A stretch of 64,000 bases of DNA from Microbaculum sp051390635 (GTDB taxonomy: Bacteria > Pseudomonadota > Alphaproteobacteria > Rhizobiales > Tepidamorphaceae). The notes under the pieces were generated by a model that worked only from the letters and a program-made list of their open reading frames with translations, was not told the origin of the DNA and did no database searches. A program made the position numbers and the translations under genes. The stretch covers positions 784,302 to 848,301 of the forward strand of contig NZ_JBPODT010000003.1 of NCBI RefSeq assembly GCF_051390635.1. The letters are read 5' to 3'. Below are positions 35,099 to 43,999 of the stretch, one piece after another. Position 1 is the first letter of the stretch. Each line of letters begins with the position of its first letter.

Positions 35099-35614
35099 AT
35101 GACCGACTCAAACAACCCGCCAGCCGACGAAATGGCACGGCTGACGCTGGCCATACGCGAGGCCCTCACCGACTCGATGGTCGAGCGCCTCGCGATCACC
35201 GGCGGCAGCGCCTTCGAGCTGGTCGACCGGCTCAACGACGAGCAAACGAGCGAGGCCGTTCACGGCCTTCTCGACCGGCTCACCGAGCTGCACAAGGTCG
35301 GAGCCCTCGATACCCTGTTCGAGCTTGTGCTGTTGATGCACGCCGCCCGCAACGCCTCGACCGACAATATCGTCGAGCGGATGTTCATGTTCTTCGAGCA
35401 GATGATCAATACCGTCGGCAACGAGGCGATGGGCACGCTGGCCGAAAACACCCGCGAGGCACTGGAGGAGGCGGCCGAAGAGACCGCTCGCAAGCCCGCG
35501 AAAGGGGGGATGCTCGCAACCGTTTCGATGCTGTCGAAGCCGGAGGCGCAGAAGAGCCTGGCCTTCCTGCTGGCCTTCTCGGAGAAGCTGCAGGAGCGCG
35601 CCGCGAACGCCTAG
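35099..35614 (+). CDS. DUF1641 protein, partner of SQR-like enzyme
   Basis: 171 aa helical DUF1641 protein; the family stretch LTELHKVGALDTLFELVLLMHAARNASTDNIVERMFMFFEQM (about 60-101) is well conserved. DUF1641 genes regularly follow SQR-like or formate dehydrogenase genes; role unknown, perhaps membrane association or complex stabilisation. It is the last gene before the terminator at 35643. Starts 10 bp after the SQR-like gene behind GAGGAGG. Confidence 0.85.
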   Translation: MTDSNNPPADEMARLTLAIREALTDSMVERLAITGGSAFELVDRLNDEQTSEAVHGLLDRLTELHKVGALDTLFELVLLMHAARNASTDNIVERMFMFFEQMINTVGNEAMGTLAENTREALEEAAEETARKPAKGGMLATVSMLSKPEAQKSLAFLLAFSEKLQERAANA

Positions 35615-35642
35615 GCGCTCGCGGCTTTTGCGAACGAACGAG

Positions 35643-35675
35643 ACGGCCGGGCGGTTTTCCGCCCGGCCGTTTTTT
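35643..35675 (+). terminator. Strong intrinsic terminator of the sHdr-SQR operon
   Basis: ACGGCCGGGCGG (35643-35654), loop TTTT, CCGCCCGGCCGT (35659-35670): a perfect 12-base stem followed by five more T. It lies 28 bp after the DUF1641 stop and overlaps the end of the convergent L,D-transpeptidase gene. It marks the 3' end of the transcript that begins near 25147. Confidence 0.9.
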
Positions 35676-36372
35676 ACGCCAGCGCGCCCGGCATCTGCGA
35701 GGCCCGCACGACTACGCGCGCGCCGTTCGGCACGCGGTCATGGAGATCGATGATGTCTTGGTTGAGGAGCCGGATGCATCCCGACGAGACCGCCTTGCCG
35801 ATCGTCCACGCCTCCGGCGAGCCGTGGATCCGGTAGAGCGTGTCCTCGCCGTTCTGGAACAGGTAGAGCGCCCGGGCGCCCAGGGGGTTCGTCGGCCCGG
35901 GCGGATAGCTGCCGTTCGCTGCCGAATACTGCGCAAGCTCCGGTTCGCGTGCGATCATCTCCGCGGGCGGTGTCCATTTCGGCCAGCGCCGCTTGTACTG
36001 GACCTTGGCCTCGCCAGCCCATTCGAACCCGGCCTTGCCGACGCCGATGCCGTAACGCATCGCCGTGCCGCTCGGCTCGACGAAATGAAGATAGTAGGCG
36101 CTCGGATCGACGACGAGGGTGCCGGGTGCTTCGCCGGTCGGGTCGGGCACCCGCTGGCGCCAGTAGCGCTTCGGGACGACGTTGGCCGGCACGGCCTCGA
36201 GCGGATACGGTTCGTCGTCCACCGCGGCATAGAAGAGCGGCATCGTCGGGGCGATGGGACTGAGAGAAGCTGCGGAATCCGCGGTGGGGGTCATGCAACC
36301 GGCAAGCCCGCCGGAAAGGCCCGTTGCCGCGATGACCCCGCCAGCCCTGAGCAGGCTGCGACGTGTCAACAT
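35674..36372 (-). CDS. L,D-transpeptidase (YkuD) Tat lipoprotein
   Basis: 232 aa cell-wall cross-linking enzyme of the periplasm. The leader contains a twin arginine (TRRSLLRAGG) and a lipobox LAGC with C26. The YkuD catalytic residues are H183 (YRIHGSPEAW) and C199 in SSGCIRLLN. ATG 36372 is used; the frame continues upstream without a conserved start. Family makes 3-3 peptidoglycan cross-links or attaches proteins to peptidoglycan. Transcribed toward the sulfur operon and stops inside its terminator. Confidence 0.9.
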   Translation of the reverse strand: MLTRRSLLRAGGVIAATGLSGGLAGCMTPTADSAASLSPIAPTMPLFYAAVDDEPYPLEAVPANVVPKRYWRQRVPDPTGEAPGTLVVDPSAYYLHFVEPSGTAMRYGIGVGKAGFEWAGEAKVQYKRRWPKWTPPAEMIAREPELAQYSAANGSYPPGPTNPLGARALYLFQNGEDTLYRIHGSPEAWTIGKAVSSGCIRLLNQDIIDLHDRVPNGARVVVRASQMPGALA

Positions 36373-36428
36373 GATGTACTCCTGTCTGATCGAATGAAGT
36401 GCAACGCAAGCGTTGCGGGATTTGGCGA

Positions 36429-36785
36429 TCAGACCGATCTGGGTGGGTCGAGAAGGCCCGTCGGCCGGAAGGGCTTGCACCAGCGTCCCAGGGACATGTC
36501 GGCGCGTAACGACGGTTTTGTCGTCAAGGCTTCCGGTACCGGGATCAGCACTGCGAACCCAATGCTGCACGGACCAGGGGCGACGCCCGTCAGGGCACGC
36601 GTGCAGCGGGTCTTGTTAAGTGTCTGCGCAACTGCCGGCGGTTCAGCCGTCCGCGGTCGGACGGGGACACCTCCGGCTTCCGTCGCCACGAAGGTGGCGG
36701 CGGCCCCGGCGTGTGCCGGGAGGGCTGCGAACAGTAACAACAGACCCATAAGTAGACCGGACAATCCTTTCATGTTGCGGTGCAT
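36429..36785 (-). CDS. Putative small secreted protein
   Basis: 118 aa from ATG 36785 with a good signal peptide (MHRNMKGLSGLLMGLLLLFAALPAHA, cleavage before GAA). The mature part has two cysteines (NKTRCTRALTGVAPGPCSIG) that may form one disulfide and no recognised domain. It precedes the L,D-transpeptidase on the same strand by 56 bp, so they may be co-expressed in the envelope. Coding status is moderate because the frame lacks homologues I know. Confidence 0.5.
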   Translation of the reverse strand: MHRNMKGLSGLLMGLLLLFAALPAHAGAAATFVATEAGGVPVRPRTAEPPAVAQTLNKTRCTRALTGVAPGPCSIGFAVLIPVPEALTTKPSLRADMSLGRWCKPFRPTGLLDPPRSV

Positions 36786-36986
36786 ATAAGCGGGGTGTGG
36801 CGAAAGCAAGGATCGTTGACGGCAATCGGATTGCTTAGCGGTGTTGTGTTGCAAATTGGCCGGAAACGGAAACAGCAGGGCGCACCTTGGCCTCGTGCTG
36901 ATCCCGTTGCAGAATAGCGTCAGGGTGACGATTGGCGACGGCAATGATCGCCGCACCCGGAGGAAAACGCAGGAGGGAAAGAGGGG

Positions 36987-37802
36987 TTGGCTTACGTGGC
37001 AGCCGGGCCCGCTGAAGCGGGCGATGTGGCGACGGCACGCAAGGCTGTGCCGACCATCAACCAGATCTCCTTCGCCGACGTCCGTGCGTCACTCGGCGAC
37101 GGATTGCGCGATCTGCAGCGGGCGCCCGCCTGCGGCGTGGCCATCGGCGCGTTCTACGCCGTCGGCGGAATGGTGATCTATCTGCTCACCAGTTGGGCCG
37201 GGCTGTTCTACCTGACCTATCCGATGGCGGCCGGCTTCGTGCTATTGGGGCCCTTCGCCGCGATCGCGCTCTACGAGGTCAGCCGCCGGCTGGAGGCGGG
37301 CGAGCCGCGATCGCTCGGCCGGGTCTTCGGCGTCGTCACGGGGACGGGCGGACGCAGCCTGGGCTGGATGCCGATGCTCAACCTGTTCGTGTTCTTCATC
37401 TGGATCGACGTGGCCGCCGCGATCTATCTCGGCTTTTTCGGGCTGCGCCGGTTCGATCTGGTGAGTCTCGTCACCGAGGCGCTGACCACCCCGCATGGCC
37501 TGATCTTCCTCGTGGCCGGAAATGCGATCGGAGCGGTATTCGCCGTGCTCGTGTTCACGACGACCGTGGTCGGCTATCCGCTGCTGCTCGACCGCGACAC
37601 CGATTTCATTACCGCGATCGTCACCAGCTGGAAGGCGGTGCGCGCCAACCCCCTGCCGATGCTGTCTTTTGGCGTGATCGTCGGGGTGCTGACCTTTCTC
37701 GCGATCCTGCCGGCCTTGCTCGGCCTGATCATTGTCCTCCCCGTCCTCGGCCATGCCACCTGGCACCTGTACCGGCGCGTGGTGAGCTGGCCCGAGCCCT
37801 GA
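36987..37802 (+). CDS. DUF2189 integral membrane protein
   Basis: 271 aa inner-membrane protein of the DUF2189 family. After a ~45-residue soluble N-terminus (SFADVRASLGDGLRDLQRAP is the family opening) come six hydrophobic helices, with LTYPMAAGFVLLGPFAAIALYEVSRRLEAGE a signature. Starts at TTG 36987 behind AGGAGGGA. In other alphaproteobacteria DUF2189 genes adjoin cytochrome oxidase or nitrite reductase genes; here it stands alone. Confidence 0.85.
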   Translation: MAYVAAGPAEAGDVATARKAVPTINQISFADVRASLGDGLRDLQRAPACGVAIGAFYAVGGMVIYLLTSWAGLFYLTYPMAAGFVLLGPFAAIALYEVSRRLEAGEPRSLGRVFGVVTGTGGRSLGWMPMLNLFVFFIWIDVAAAIYLGFFGLRRFDLVSLVTEALTTPHGLIFLVAGNAIGAVFAVLVFTTTVVGYPLLLDRDTDFITAIVTSWKAVRANPLPMLSFGVIVGVLTFLAILPALLGLIIVLPVLGHATWHLYRRVVSWPEP

Positions 37803-37923
37803 GCGCGCGGCGTACATCCGCGCCTTTTTTCGCGCGATCCCGCACAAGCCGGAACCGGCGCCGGGCAGCGACGCGGGAAAGGACTGCTAGTCCGGGGCAG
37901 GGCGTCCGGCTAGCCCGGTCCGG

Positions 37924-38865
37924 CTAGCCGGACCGGCCCATCGCCTCATGGTAGTCGCTGGCAAGCTGTGCGCACAGATCGGCGGCCGAGGGAATGTCGT
38001 GGATCAGTCCCACGCCCTGGCCGGCCGACCAGATGTTCTTCCAGGCCCGGAACTCGTGCTGACCGACCTCGATCTCGCCAGGCGGTGGCAGATTGTCGGG
38101 ATCGAGCCCCGCCGCCTCGATGCTCGGACGCAGGAAGTTCGCGTTCACGCCGCTGATCGACGGCGTGTAGACGATGTCGGACGCCCGGGCGTCCAGCAGC
38201 ATCTGCTTGTAGACCACGGGCGCCATGCTCTCCTTCGTCGCGATGAAGCGCGTGCCGAAATAGCCCATGTCTGCGCCGATCAAGCGTGCCGCTACGACAT
38301 GGGCGCCCGTCGACAGGGCGCCGGACAGGACCACCGTGCCGTCGAACATTCGCTTGATCTCCGGTACCAGGGCGAAGGGGCTCATCGTCCCCGCGTGGCC
38401 ACCGGCACCGGCGCACACCGCGATGATGCCGTCGACGCCGGCCTCCACCGCCTTTTCGGCGTGGCGCAGATTGATGACGTCGTGGAACACGAGCCCGCCA
38501 TAGGCGTGGACCGCGTCGACGACGTCGCGCACCGCCCCGAGCGAGGTGATCACCAGCGGAACCTTGTGCTCGACGGTGATCTTCAGATCCGCTTCCACCC
38601 GCTTGTTCGATCGATGGACGATCAGGTTGACGCCGTGGGGTGCCGGCCCCGGACGGTCGCCGCAATCCGCCGTCGCCAGCCGCTCCTCGATTTCCCTGAG
38701 CCAGTCCGCATAACCTTCGCTGGTGCGCTGGTTGAGCGCCGGAAAGGTTCCGACGATCCCCGCCCGGCAGGACTCCACTACGAGGTCGGGGCCGGAAACC
38801 AGAAACATCGGCGCGGCGATGGCGGGGACGGCGAGGCGCCCCTCGAAAGATTTCGGCAATGGCAT
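37924..38865 (-). CDS. Nitronate monooxygenase (2-nitropropane dioxygenase family)
   Basis: 313 aa FMN-dependent TIM barrel. MPLPKSFEGRLAVPAIAAPM is the usual start; GVNLIVH, HDVINLRHAEKAVEAGVDGIIAVCAGAGGHAG (flavin phosphate/nitronate site) and GALSTGAHVVAARLIGADMGYFGTRF are conserved. It oxidises alkyl nitronates (propionate 3-nitronate detoxification) to aldehydes and nitrite. Divergent from a GMC oxidoreductase (159 bp). Confidence 0.88.
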   Translation of the reverse strand: MPLPKSFEGRLAVPAIAAPMFLVSGPDLVVESCRAGIVGTFPALNQRTSEGYADWLREIEERLATADCGDRPGPAPHGVNLIVHRSNKRVEADLKITVEHKVPLVITSLGAVRDVVDAVHAYGGLVFHDVINLRHAEKAVEAGVDGIIAVCAGAGGHAGTMSPFALVPEIKRMFDGTVVLSGALSTGAHVVAARLIGADMGYFGTRFIATKESMAPVVYKQMLLDARASDIVYTPSISGVNANFLRPSIEAAGLDPDNLPPPGEIEVGQHEFRAWKNIWSAGQGVGLIHDIPSAADLCAQLASDYHEAMGRSG

Positions 38866-39024
38866 GCAGGATCCGTCCGGTTTTCTGACGCGGGTCGAAA
38901 ATGCAACGCACCTTTACCCGCCCCCGCTTGCCCGCGACAACGCTTCACAGCGAGATTTCGGGCAATATAGTCGGACGGAAGAGCGGTCGCCGGCGTCCCG
39001 GAGTACAGCGAGGAGATCCCCGAA

Positions 39025-40659
39025 GTGCCCGATAGCTCATTGAGTGCGTCGTCCATCGGCACCTTCGACTACGTCGTCGCCGGCGCCGGATCCGCCGGCT
39101 GCGTGCTGGCCAATCGCCTTTCCGCCGACCCGCGCAACCGCGTTCTGGTGCTCGAAGGCGGCGGACTCGACAACTGGATCTGGTTCCATATCCCCGTCGG
39201 CTATCTGTTCGCCATCGGCAATCCGCGCTCCGACTGGATGTTCCGGACCGCCGAGGAGCCCGGCCTCAACGGCCGCTCGCTGGCCTATCCGCGCGGCAAG
39301 GTGATCGGCGGCTGCTCGGCGATCAACGCGATGATCTACATGCGCGGTCAGGCGGCCGATTACGACGGCTGGCGCCAGCTGGGGCTGACCGGCTGGGGCT
39401 GGGACGATGTGCTTCCCTATTTCCTGAAGCACGAGGACCATGTCGATCCGCCCAACGGCATGCATCGGTCCGGCGGCGAATGGCGTGTCGAGCATCCGCG
39501 GGTGCACTGGGAAATCCTGGACCGGATCCGGGACGCGGCGGAACAGGCTGGGATCGCGAAGGTCGACGACTTCAATTCGGGCGACAACGAGGGCTGCGCC
39601 TATTTCCACGTGAACCAGAAGATGGGCCGGCGCTGGAGCGCGGCCCGCGGCTTCCTCAAGCCGGTCCTCAAGCGCCGGAACCTGCGGCTGGAAACGGGGG
39701 TGACGGTCGACCGCGTGCTGTTCGAGGGCAGGAAGGCGGTCGGGATCGAGTTCGTGAAGGACGGCAGGCGCCTGGTCGCCCGCGCCAACGGCGAGGTGAT
39801 CCTGTCGGCGGGCGCGGTCGCCTCGCCGGTTATCCTGGAATCCTCGGGTATTGGCGATGGCGAACGGCTGAAGGCGCAGGACATCGCGCCGGTCCACCAT
39901 CTGCCCGGTGTCGGCGAGAACCTGCAGGATCACCTTCAGATCCGGCCGATCTACAAGGTGCGGGGCATCGAGACCCTCAACGACATCTACGCCAGTCCGG
40001 TCCGGCGCGCGCTGATGGCGGTCGACTACGCGCTGCGCCGCAAGGGGCCGCTGACGATGGCGCCCTCGCAGATGGGCGCCTTCACCAGTTCGTCGCCAGA
40101 CTACGCCACCGCCAATATCGAGTTCCACTTCCAGCCGCTGTCGCTGGATGCCTGGGGCGAGGGGCTACACCCGTTCTCCGCCTTCACCGCGAGCGTCTGC
40201 AACCTGCGCCCGTCGAGCCGAGGCAGCGTCCATCTGAAGCGCGACGGAGAGGGCGCCGCCCCCGATATCCGGCCAAACTATCTGTCGACCGACGAGGACC
40301 GGCGCGTCGCCGTCGATGGTTTGCGCATGGCCCGCAGGATCGTCGCGCAGCCGGCGCTACGGCCGCATAGCCCGGAAGAATACAAGCCCGGCGCCCATGT
40401 CGAGACCGACGAGGATCTGGTCGTCGCCGCCGGCGATCTCGGCACCACGATCTTCCACCCGGTCGGCACCGCCAGGATGGGTGTCGACACCGACCCGATG
40501 GCGGTTCTCGACGAGCGCCTGCGGGTGCGCGGCGTCGCGGGTTTGCGGGTGATCGATGCATCGGCGATGCCCCGCATCACATCGGGCAACACCAACTCGC
40601 CGACCATGATGATCGCGGAGAAGGGCGCGGAGATGATCGTCCGGGACGCGAAGGGCTGA
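39025..40659 (+). CDS. GMC-family FAD oxidoreductase (choline/alcohol dehydrogenase-like)
   Basis: 544 aa glucose-methanol-choline oxidoreductase. FAD fold YVVAGAGSAGCVLANRLS (16-33), GMC signature 1 around YPRGKVIGGCSAINAMIYMRG (90-110), signature 2 GAVASPVILESSGIGD, C-terminal catalytic HPVGTARMG and ITSGNTNSPTMMIAE. Start is GTG 39025 preceded by AGGAG. Family members oxidise choline, polyethylene glycol, or primary alcohols. No aldehyde dehydrogenase partner lies beside it, so the substrate is open. Confidence 0.9.
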   Translation: MPDSSLSASSIGTFDYVVAGAGSAGCVLANRLSADPRNRVLVLEGGGLDNWIWFHIPVGYLFAIGNPRSDWMFRTAEEPGLNGRSLAYPRGKVIGGCSAINAMIYMRGQAADYDGWRQLGLTGWGWDDVLPYFLKHEDHVDPPNGMHRSGGEWRVEHPRVHWEILDRIRDAAEQAGIAKVDDFNSGDNEGCAYFHVNQKMGRRWSAARGFLKPVLKRRNLRLETGVTVDRVLFEGRKAVGIEFVKDGRRLVARANGEVILSAGAVASPVILESSGIGDGERLKAQDIAPVHHLPGVGENLQDHLQIRPIYKVRGIETLNDIYASPVRRALMAVDYALRRKGPLTMAPSQMGAFTSSSPDYATANIEFHFQPLSLDAWGEGLHPFSAFTASVCNLRPSSRGSVHLKRDGEGAAPDIRPNYLSTDEDRRVAVDGLRMARRIVAQPALRPHSPEEYKPGAHVETDEDLVVAAGDLGTTIFHPVGTARMGVDTDPMAVLDERLRVRGVAGLRVIDASAMPRITSGNTNSPTMMIAEKGAEMIVRDAKG

Positions 40660-40663
40660 GGAA

Positions 40664-41125
40664 CTACAGGACCTCGGCGCTGTAAGGCGCCATCGCATGC
40701 ACCATGTCGATGGCGATCGCTTTCGTGACCGCCTCGACCATTTTGGCCGAATGCTCACGCTCTTCTCCCGGGATCCCGCAGATTGCGCCGCTCACGAGCG
40801 ACAGGATCTTCAGGTAGGACAGGACATAGAGGTCCTGCGGCAGGCCGATTTCCAGGTGCCGGATGGCGATTCGACGCGCCGTGTTCTCGTAGGTCTCATC
40901 GAAACTGCCCTGGAACAGCTGGTGCCAGTGGTCTTTCTGCCGCTTTTTCAGGTCTTCGCGCCGTACGCCATAGGTTTCCGGTCCGGAGTCGATTTTGTCG
41001 AGGGACCTGTAGAATTCGTCGAGGATCGTATCGAGCAGCGGTCGAACGACGTCGTACGCTTCGTGCAGCCACCTACGGTCTTTTTCGGTGAAATCGAGAA
41101 ACGCAATGCCGGCAGAAGACTCCAT
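40664..41125 (-). CDS. Single-domain protoglobin / sensor globin
   Basis: 153 aa heme protein of the globin-coupled-sensor type. The E-F region RRIAIRHLEIGLPQDLYVLSYLKIL gives the proximal histidine H90; the pre-A/A helix FLDFTEKDRRWLHEAYDVV matches. No output domain (kinase, cyclase or MCP) follows, so it is a stand-alone globin that may bind O2, NO or CO and signal by partner contact. ATG 41125 with GGGGGAA chosen over ATG 41203, which lacks a ribosome site and lies in the AT-rich upstream tract. Confidence 0.78.
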   Translation of the reverse strand: MESSAGIAFLDFTEKDRRWLHEAYDVVRPLLDTILDEFYRSLDKIDSGPETYGVRREDLKKRQKDHWHQLFQGSFDETYENTARRIAIRHLEIGLPQDLYVLSYLKILSLVSGAICGIPGEEREHSAKMVEAVTKAIAIDMVHAMAPYSAEVL

Positions 41126-41598
41126 CCATTCCCCCAGAAAGTCTTGTTTGTCTTGCTGGGCTGGATCGTGCGCTGGTATTATTAATATTCTCTTGGATGG
41201 CATTCAGGTATTCACAATATCAATATTAAATAAAATGCGGTCCCATTGTTGTCATTCTCGATCTCGTTGTGCAGACCCGAAACTATGAGCAATTTTGCGC
41301 CATTCATCAGCGGTTGGAAGCAGTCGGAGTGGCGTTTTTCACCATCTGGTCGAATCTGCGACTTCTTGGAAAACGGCCGGCGCGGGCAGCGCGACCTGAT
41401 CCTTCGCTCTTGATGCACATTGCGGCAAGTCGCCCATTATCGACGCCGGACCGGTGTCTCGGGGCGATCAGGTCGGCCGTCATTAGGTCGCACTGAAAGC
41501 ATTGCCTCGATTGACCTCCCGCAAGGCGGCTGGCATGGATTGCTCTATCGAACATTGGCGGTCGGCTATTACGGCTGCCTCAATCCGGAGTGCCCGCC
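41126..41598. other. Gene-free stretch upstream of the globin and DUF3775 genes
   Basis: 473 bp without a convincing gene. The segment 41175-41240 is strikingly AT-rich for this window (several TTAATATT-type runs) and probably holds the promoter of the globin gene. The rest (41290-41590) is of average composition with only short, unconserved open frames. No RNA gene recognised. Confidence 0.5.
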
Positions 41599-42030
41599 AT
41601 GGCCCCTGATCCAGCTTCGATGCCGGAACTGTCGATTTCGGCGGAAACCGTCTGTTTCCTCATCGTGAAGGCGCGCGAGTTCGACGCGAAGGATCAGGTC
41701 AGCGAACCCGATCCGGGATCGAATGCCGCCGACGACCACATGATCTCGGTGCTCGAGGACCACGGCGACGACCCGAGCGTCCAGGAGATCACGCAGACGA
41801 TCGACGCGCTCGACGTCGACGAGCAGGTCGATCTGGTCACGCTCGCCTGGCTCGGGCGCGGCGACTACACGGTGGCCGATTGGGCCGAATTGCGCGACGA
41901 GGCCGCCGGCGCCCATAACAACAGGACGGCGTCCTACCTGCTTGGCATGCCGCTGCTGCCGGACCACCTCGAAGAGGGCCTGTCGATGCTCGGCATGTCC
42001 TGCGAGGAATTCGAGATGGGACGGCTCTAG
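41599..42030 (+). CDS. DUF3775 protein
   Basis: 143 aa acidic cytoplasmic protein of the DUF3775 family, common in alphaproteobacteria and of unknown function. The stretch ISAETVCFLIVKAREFDAKDQV and the C-terminal TASYLLGMPLLPDHLEEGLSMLG are family features. ATG 41599 is used because CGGAG lies 8 bases upstream; an in-frame GTG at 41590 overlaps that ribosome site. Stands alone between two gene pairs. Confidence 0.85.
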   Translation: MAPDPASMPELSISAETVCFLIVKAREFDAKDQVSEPDPGSNAADDHMISVLEDHGDDPSVQEITQTIDALDVDEQVDLVTLAWLGRGDYTVADWAELRDEAAGAHNNRTASYLLGMPLLPDHLEEGLSMLGMSCEEFEMGRL

Positions 42031-42070
42031 ATCCCGCCGTTCCAAAGTGCGGGGCCGAGGCTCGCGGCGC

Positions 42071-42916
42071 CTAGGGGCATCGCTGGACGCTCTTGTCGAG
42101 ATCGAGGGATTTGACGATCAGCGAGATGTCGGCCGCGTCCGTCGTGGCGCAGACCGCGTCCAGGTCGAACGGCTTTCCCTCGTCCGACCAGGCTTCGGGA
42201 TACTCGGCGTCGAAGACCAGCTTGCCGGCGGCGCGATAGACGACCGCGTCGCCGCAGAAATCGTACAGCGCGCAGTCTTCCAGAAGCAGCGCGCCGAAAT
42301 GGCGCTGTAGCCTGCCGGCAAGCTCGGGGGCGTTCTTCTGGATCGGAACGAGGCCGATGCGCGTGGCCTTGCGGGCAAGTGCGCGGGCATAGCGGACCGC
42401 ATGACGCTTGCGGATCTTGAACCCGGTACGGTTGGCATAGCCGTCGAGATTGTCGAACTCGATCATGTCGAAGCCCTTGGACCGGCAGCGCTTCATGCGC
42501 TTGACCATCAGCGGCAGAAACACCTTGTAGCGGGCGAAATTCAGCCACCGCTCGTCGGGCCAGTCGGGGTACTTCCTGCCGATGATGAGTGGATTGCCCC
42601 TTCGGCGCTGCTTGCGATCGAGTTTCCGGAACGCCCGGCGATCCGGCCGCCAGTTTTCAAGCGTGCCGGCGGAGATGTAGCAGATCGCCGTCGTCCCGTT
42701 AGCCTTCGCCGCGGCGACGAAGTCTGCCGGGGTGTCGAACGCGTCGGTATCGAGATAGTCGACCACCGGAGGCGGCGACGGCAGCCGCCCGCTGAGGATC
42801 CAGTCCCAGGTGACCGAGGAATCGGCGCGTGCGCCGGACGAAAGGCCCAGGCACGCCAGTCCAAGCACGAGAACGCGGGCACCCGGGGCGAAGGCGGGCG
42901 GGAGGCGGTCGATCAT
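42071..42916 (-). CDS. Secreted GH114-like endo-alpha-1,4-polygalactosaminidase
   Basis: 281 aa protein with signal peptide (hydrophobic 12-31, cleavage after GARA) and a TM1410/GH114 TIM-barrel domain: PPVVDYLDTDAFDTPADFV, TAICYISAGTLENWRPD, and the active-site segment GFDMIEFDNLDGYANRTGF. Members hydrolyse galactosaminogalactan-type polymers; bacterial relatives are typically biofilm-related. 40 bp from the DUF3775 stop (convergent). Confidence 0.78.
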   Translation of the reverse strand: MIDRLPPAFAPGARVLVLGLACLGLSSGARADSSVTWDWILSGRLPSPPPVVDYLDTDAFDTPADFVAAAKANGTTAICYISAGTLENWRPDRRAFRKLDRKQRRRGNPLIIGRKYPDWPDERWLNFARYKVFLPLMVKRMKRCRSKGFDMIEFDNLDGYANRTGFKIRKRHAVRYARALARKATRIGLVPIQKNAPELAGRLQRHFGALLLEDCALYDFCGDAVVYRAAGKLVFDAEYPEAWSDEGKPFDLDAVCATTDAADISLIVKSLDLDKSVQRCP

Positions 42917-43012
42917 CGGCGGTCCTTTCGCACGCGGTACATGACCGTAGCGACGAACGTGCCGTCACGATACCCCGGAGGCCTGATCCGCGGTTGGAGC
43001 CGCGCCGCAAAC

Positions 43013-43999
43013 TCACGGCGCGTGCTTGCGCGATCGCGCGGCCTTCCACCACGTTGTCAGATGGTCGGAGACGACCGAGGGGTGATCGCAGAAAAGCAGG
43101 GCCTGACGATAGAGTGCCCAATGAACCCGGCGTGCGCGCAGAACGGTGATCGAGTCCAGGAATGGCTCGGGGGACTCCAGGCCTTCGAATCCGCCCTCGG
43201 CGGCGCGGATGCGCGATTCCAGCAGAACCAGGTCGTTGTGCTGGCCGAGATCCTCACGCAAGTCCTGCAGTTCGCGCACCGTCGCTTTCAGGACGCGGGG
43301 CCACAGGCTGGTGAACAGATCCATCTGGTAGCGCCAGTGGATGACCCGCTTGCGCGCTTCGTGCAGATCGACGGGCAGGCGGGTATCGAGGCCGAGCTGC
43401 AAAAGCCGGCGCGCGGACTTGTACGTCGCGGTCAGTCCGTCGACATAGGGATCGGCGTCATCGGGCAGCTTCCAGGCGCGGACCGTCTCGCGGCACGGCT
43501 TGAGCAATTTGGCGACGTCCCGGGACGCCGCGCGGATGACGTCGTCGCTGGCGGCTTCGCGGCTTTCCGCGTCGGCGGCGTTGCGGAGAGCGGTGATATC
43601 CGGCCGGATGCGGCGATGGGCGAAATACGCTTCGACCTGGTCTATGGCGTCGTGCAGCGCCACGCTGTCGCGCGCGCCGGACAGGGTGCGGGCCGCATCG
43701 CGGGCCTGGACGTTCAACGCGCGGTAATCCTCGCCGATGAGCGAACGCAGGAGGCGCAGGTAGCTGCGGAACGCCTTGAGGTTCTTGCGCGCGTCGTGCA
43801 CCGCCTCATGGACGTTGCACTTCCTGGACGACAGCAGGGCGACGGCGTCCTGGAGCAATTCGTCCATGACACCGCGCACGTCACTGCCGACCGTGCGCGC
43901 GACGTCGACCCGGGCCTTCAACGCGTGGCCCACCGTGGTTGTCTCGGGACGACCGACACCGCGCCGGCACTCGATCCGGGCCCCCGATCGCTGGCGCAC
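43013..43999 (-). CDS. CHAD domain protein
   Basis: 328 aa helical CHAD-domain protein. The conserved His/Lys/Arg pattern is visible in VHEAVHDARKNLKAFRSYLRLLR (about 63-85) and DLHEARKRVIHWRYQMDLF (second repeat). CHAD proteins bind inorganic polyphosphate and locate to polyphosphate granules. No CYTH triphosphatase is fused or adjacent. The start (GTG 43999) is uncertain; the domain begins around residue 38. Confidence 0.85.
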   Translation of the reverse strand: MRQRSGARIECRRGVGRPETTTVGHALKARVDVARTVGSDVRGVMDELLQDAVALLSSRKCNVHEAVHDARKNLKAFRSYLRLLRSLIGEDYRALNVQARDAARTLSGARDSVALHDAIDQVEAYFAHRRIRPDITALRNAADAESREAASDDVIRAASRDVAKLLKPCRETVRAWKLPDDADPYVDGLTATYKSARRLLQLGLDTRLPVDLHEARKRVIHWRYQMDLFTSLWPRVLKATVRELQDLREDLGQHNDLVLLESRIRAAEGGFEGLESPEPFLDSITVLRARRVHWALYRQALLFCDHPSVVSDHLTTWWKAARSRKHAP

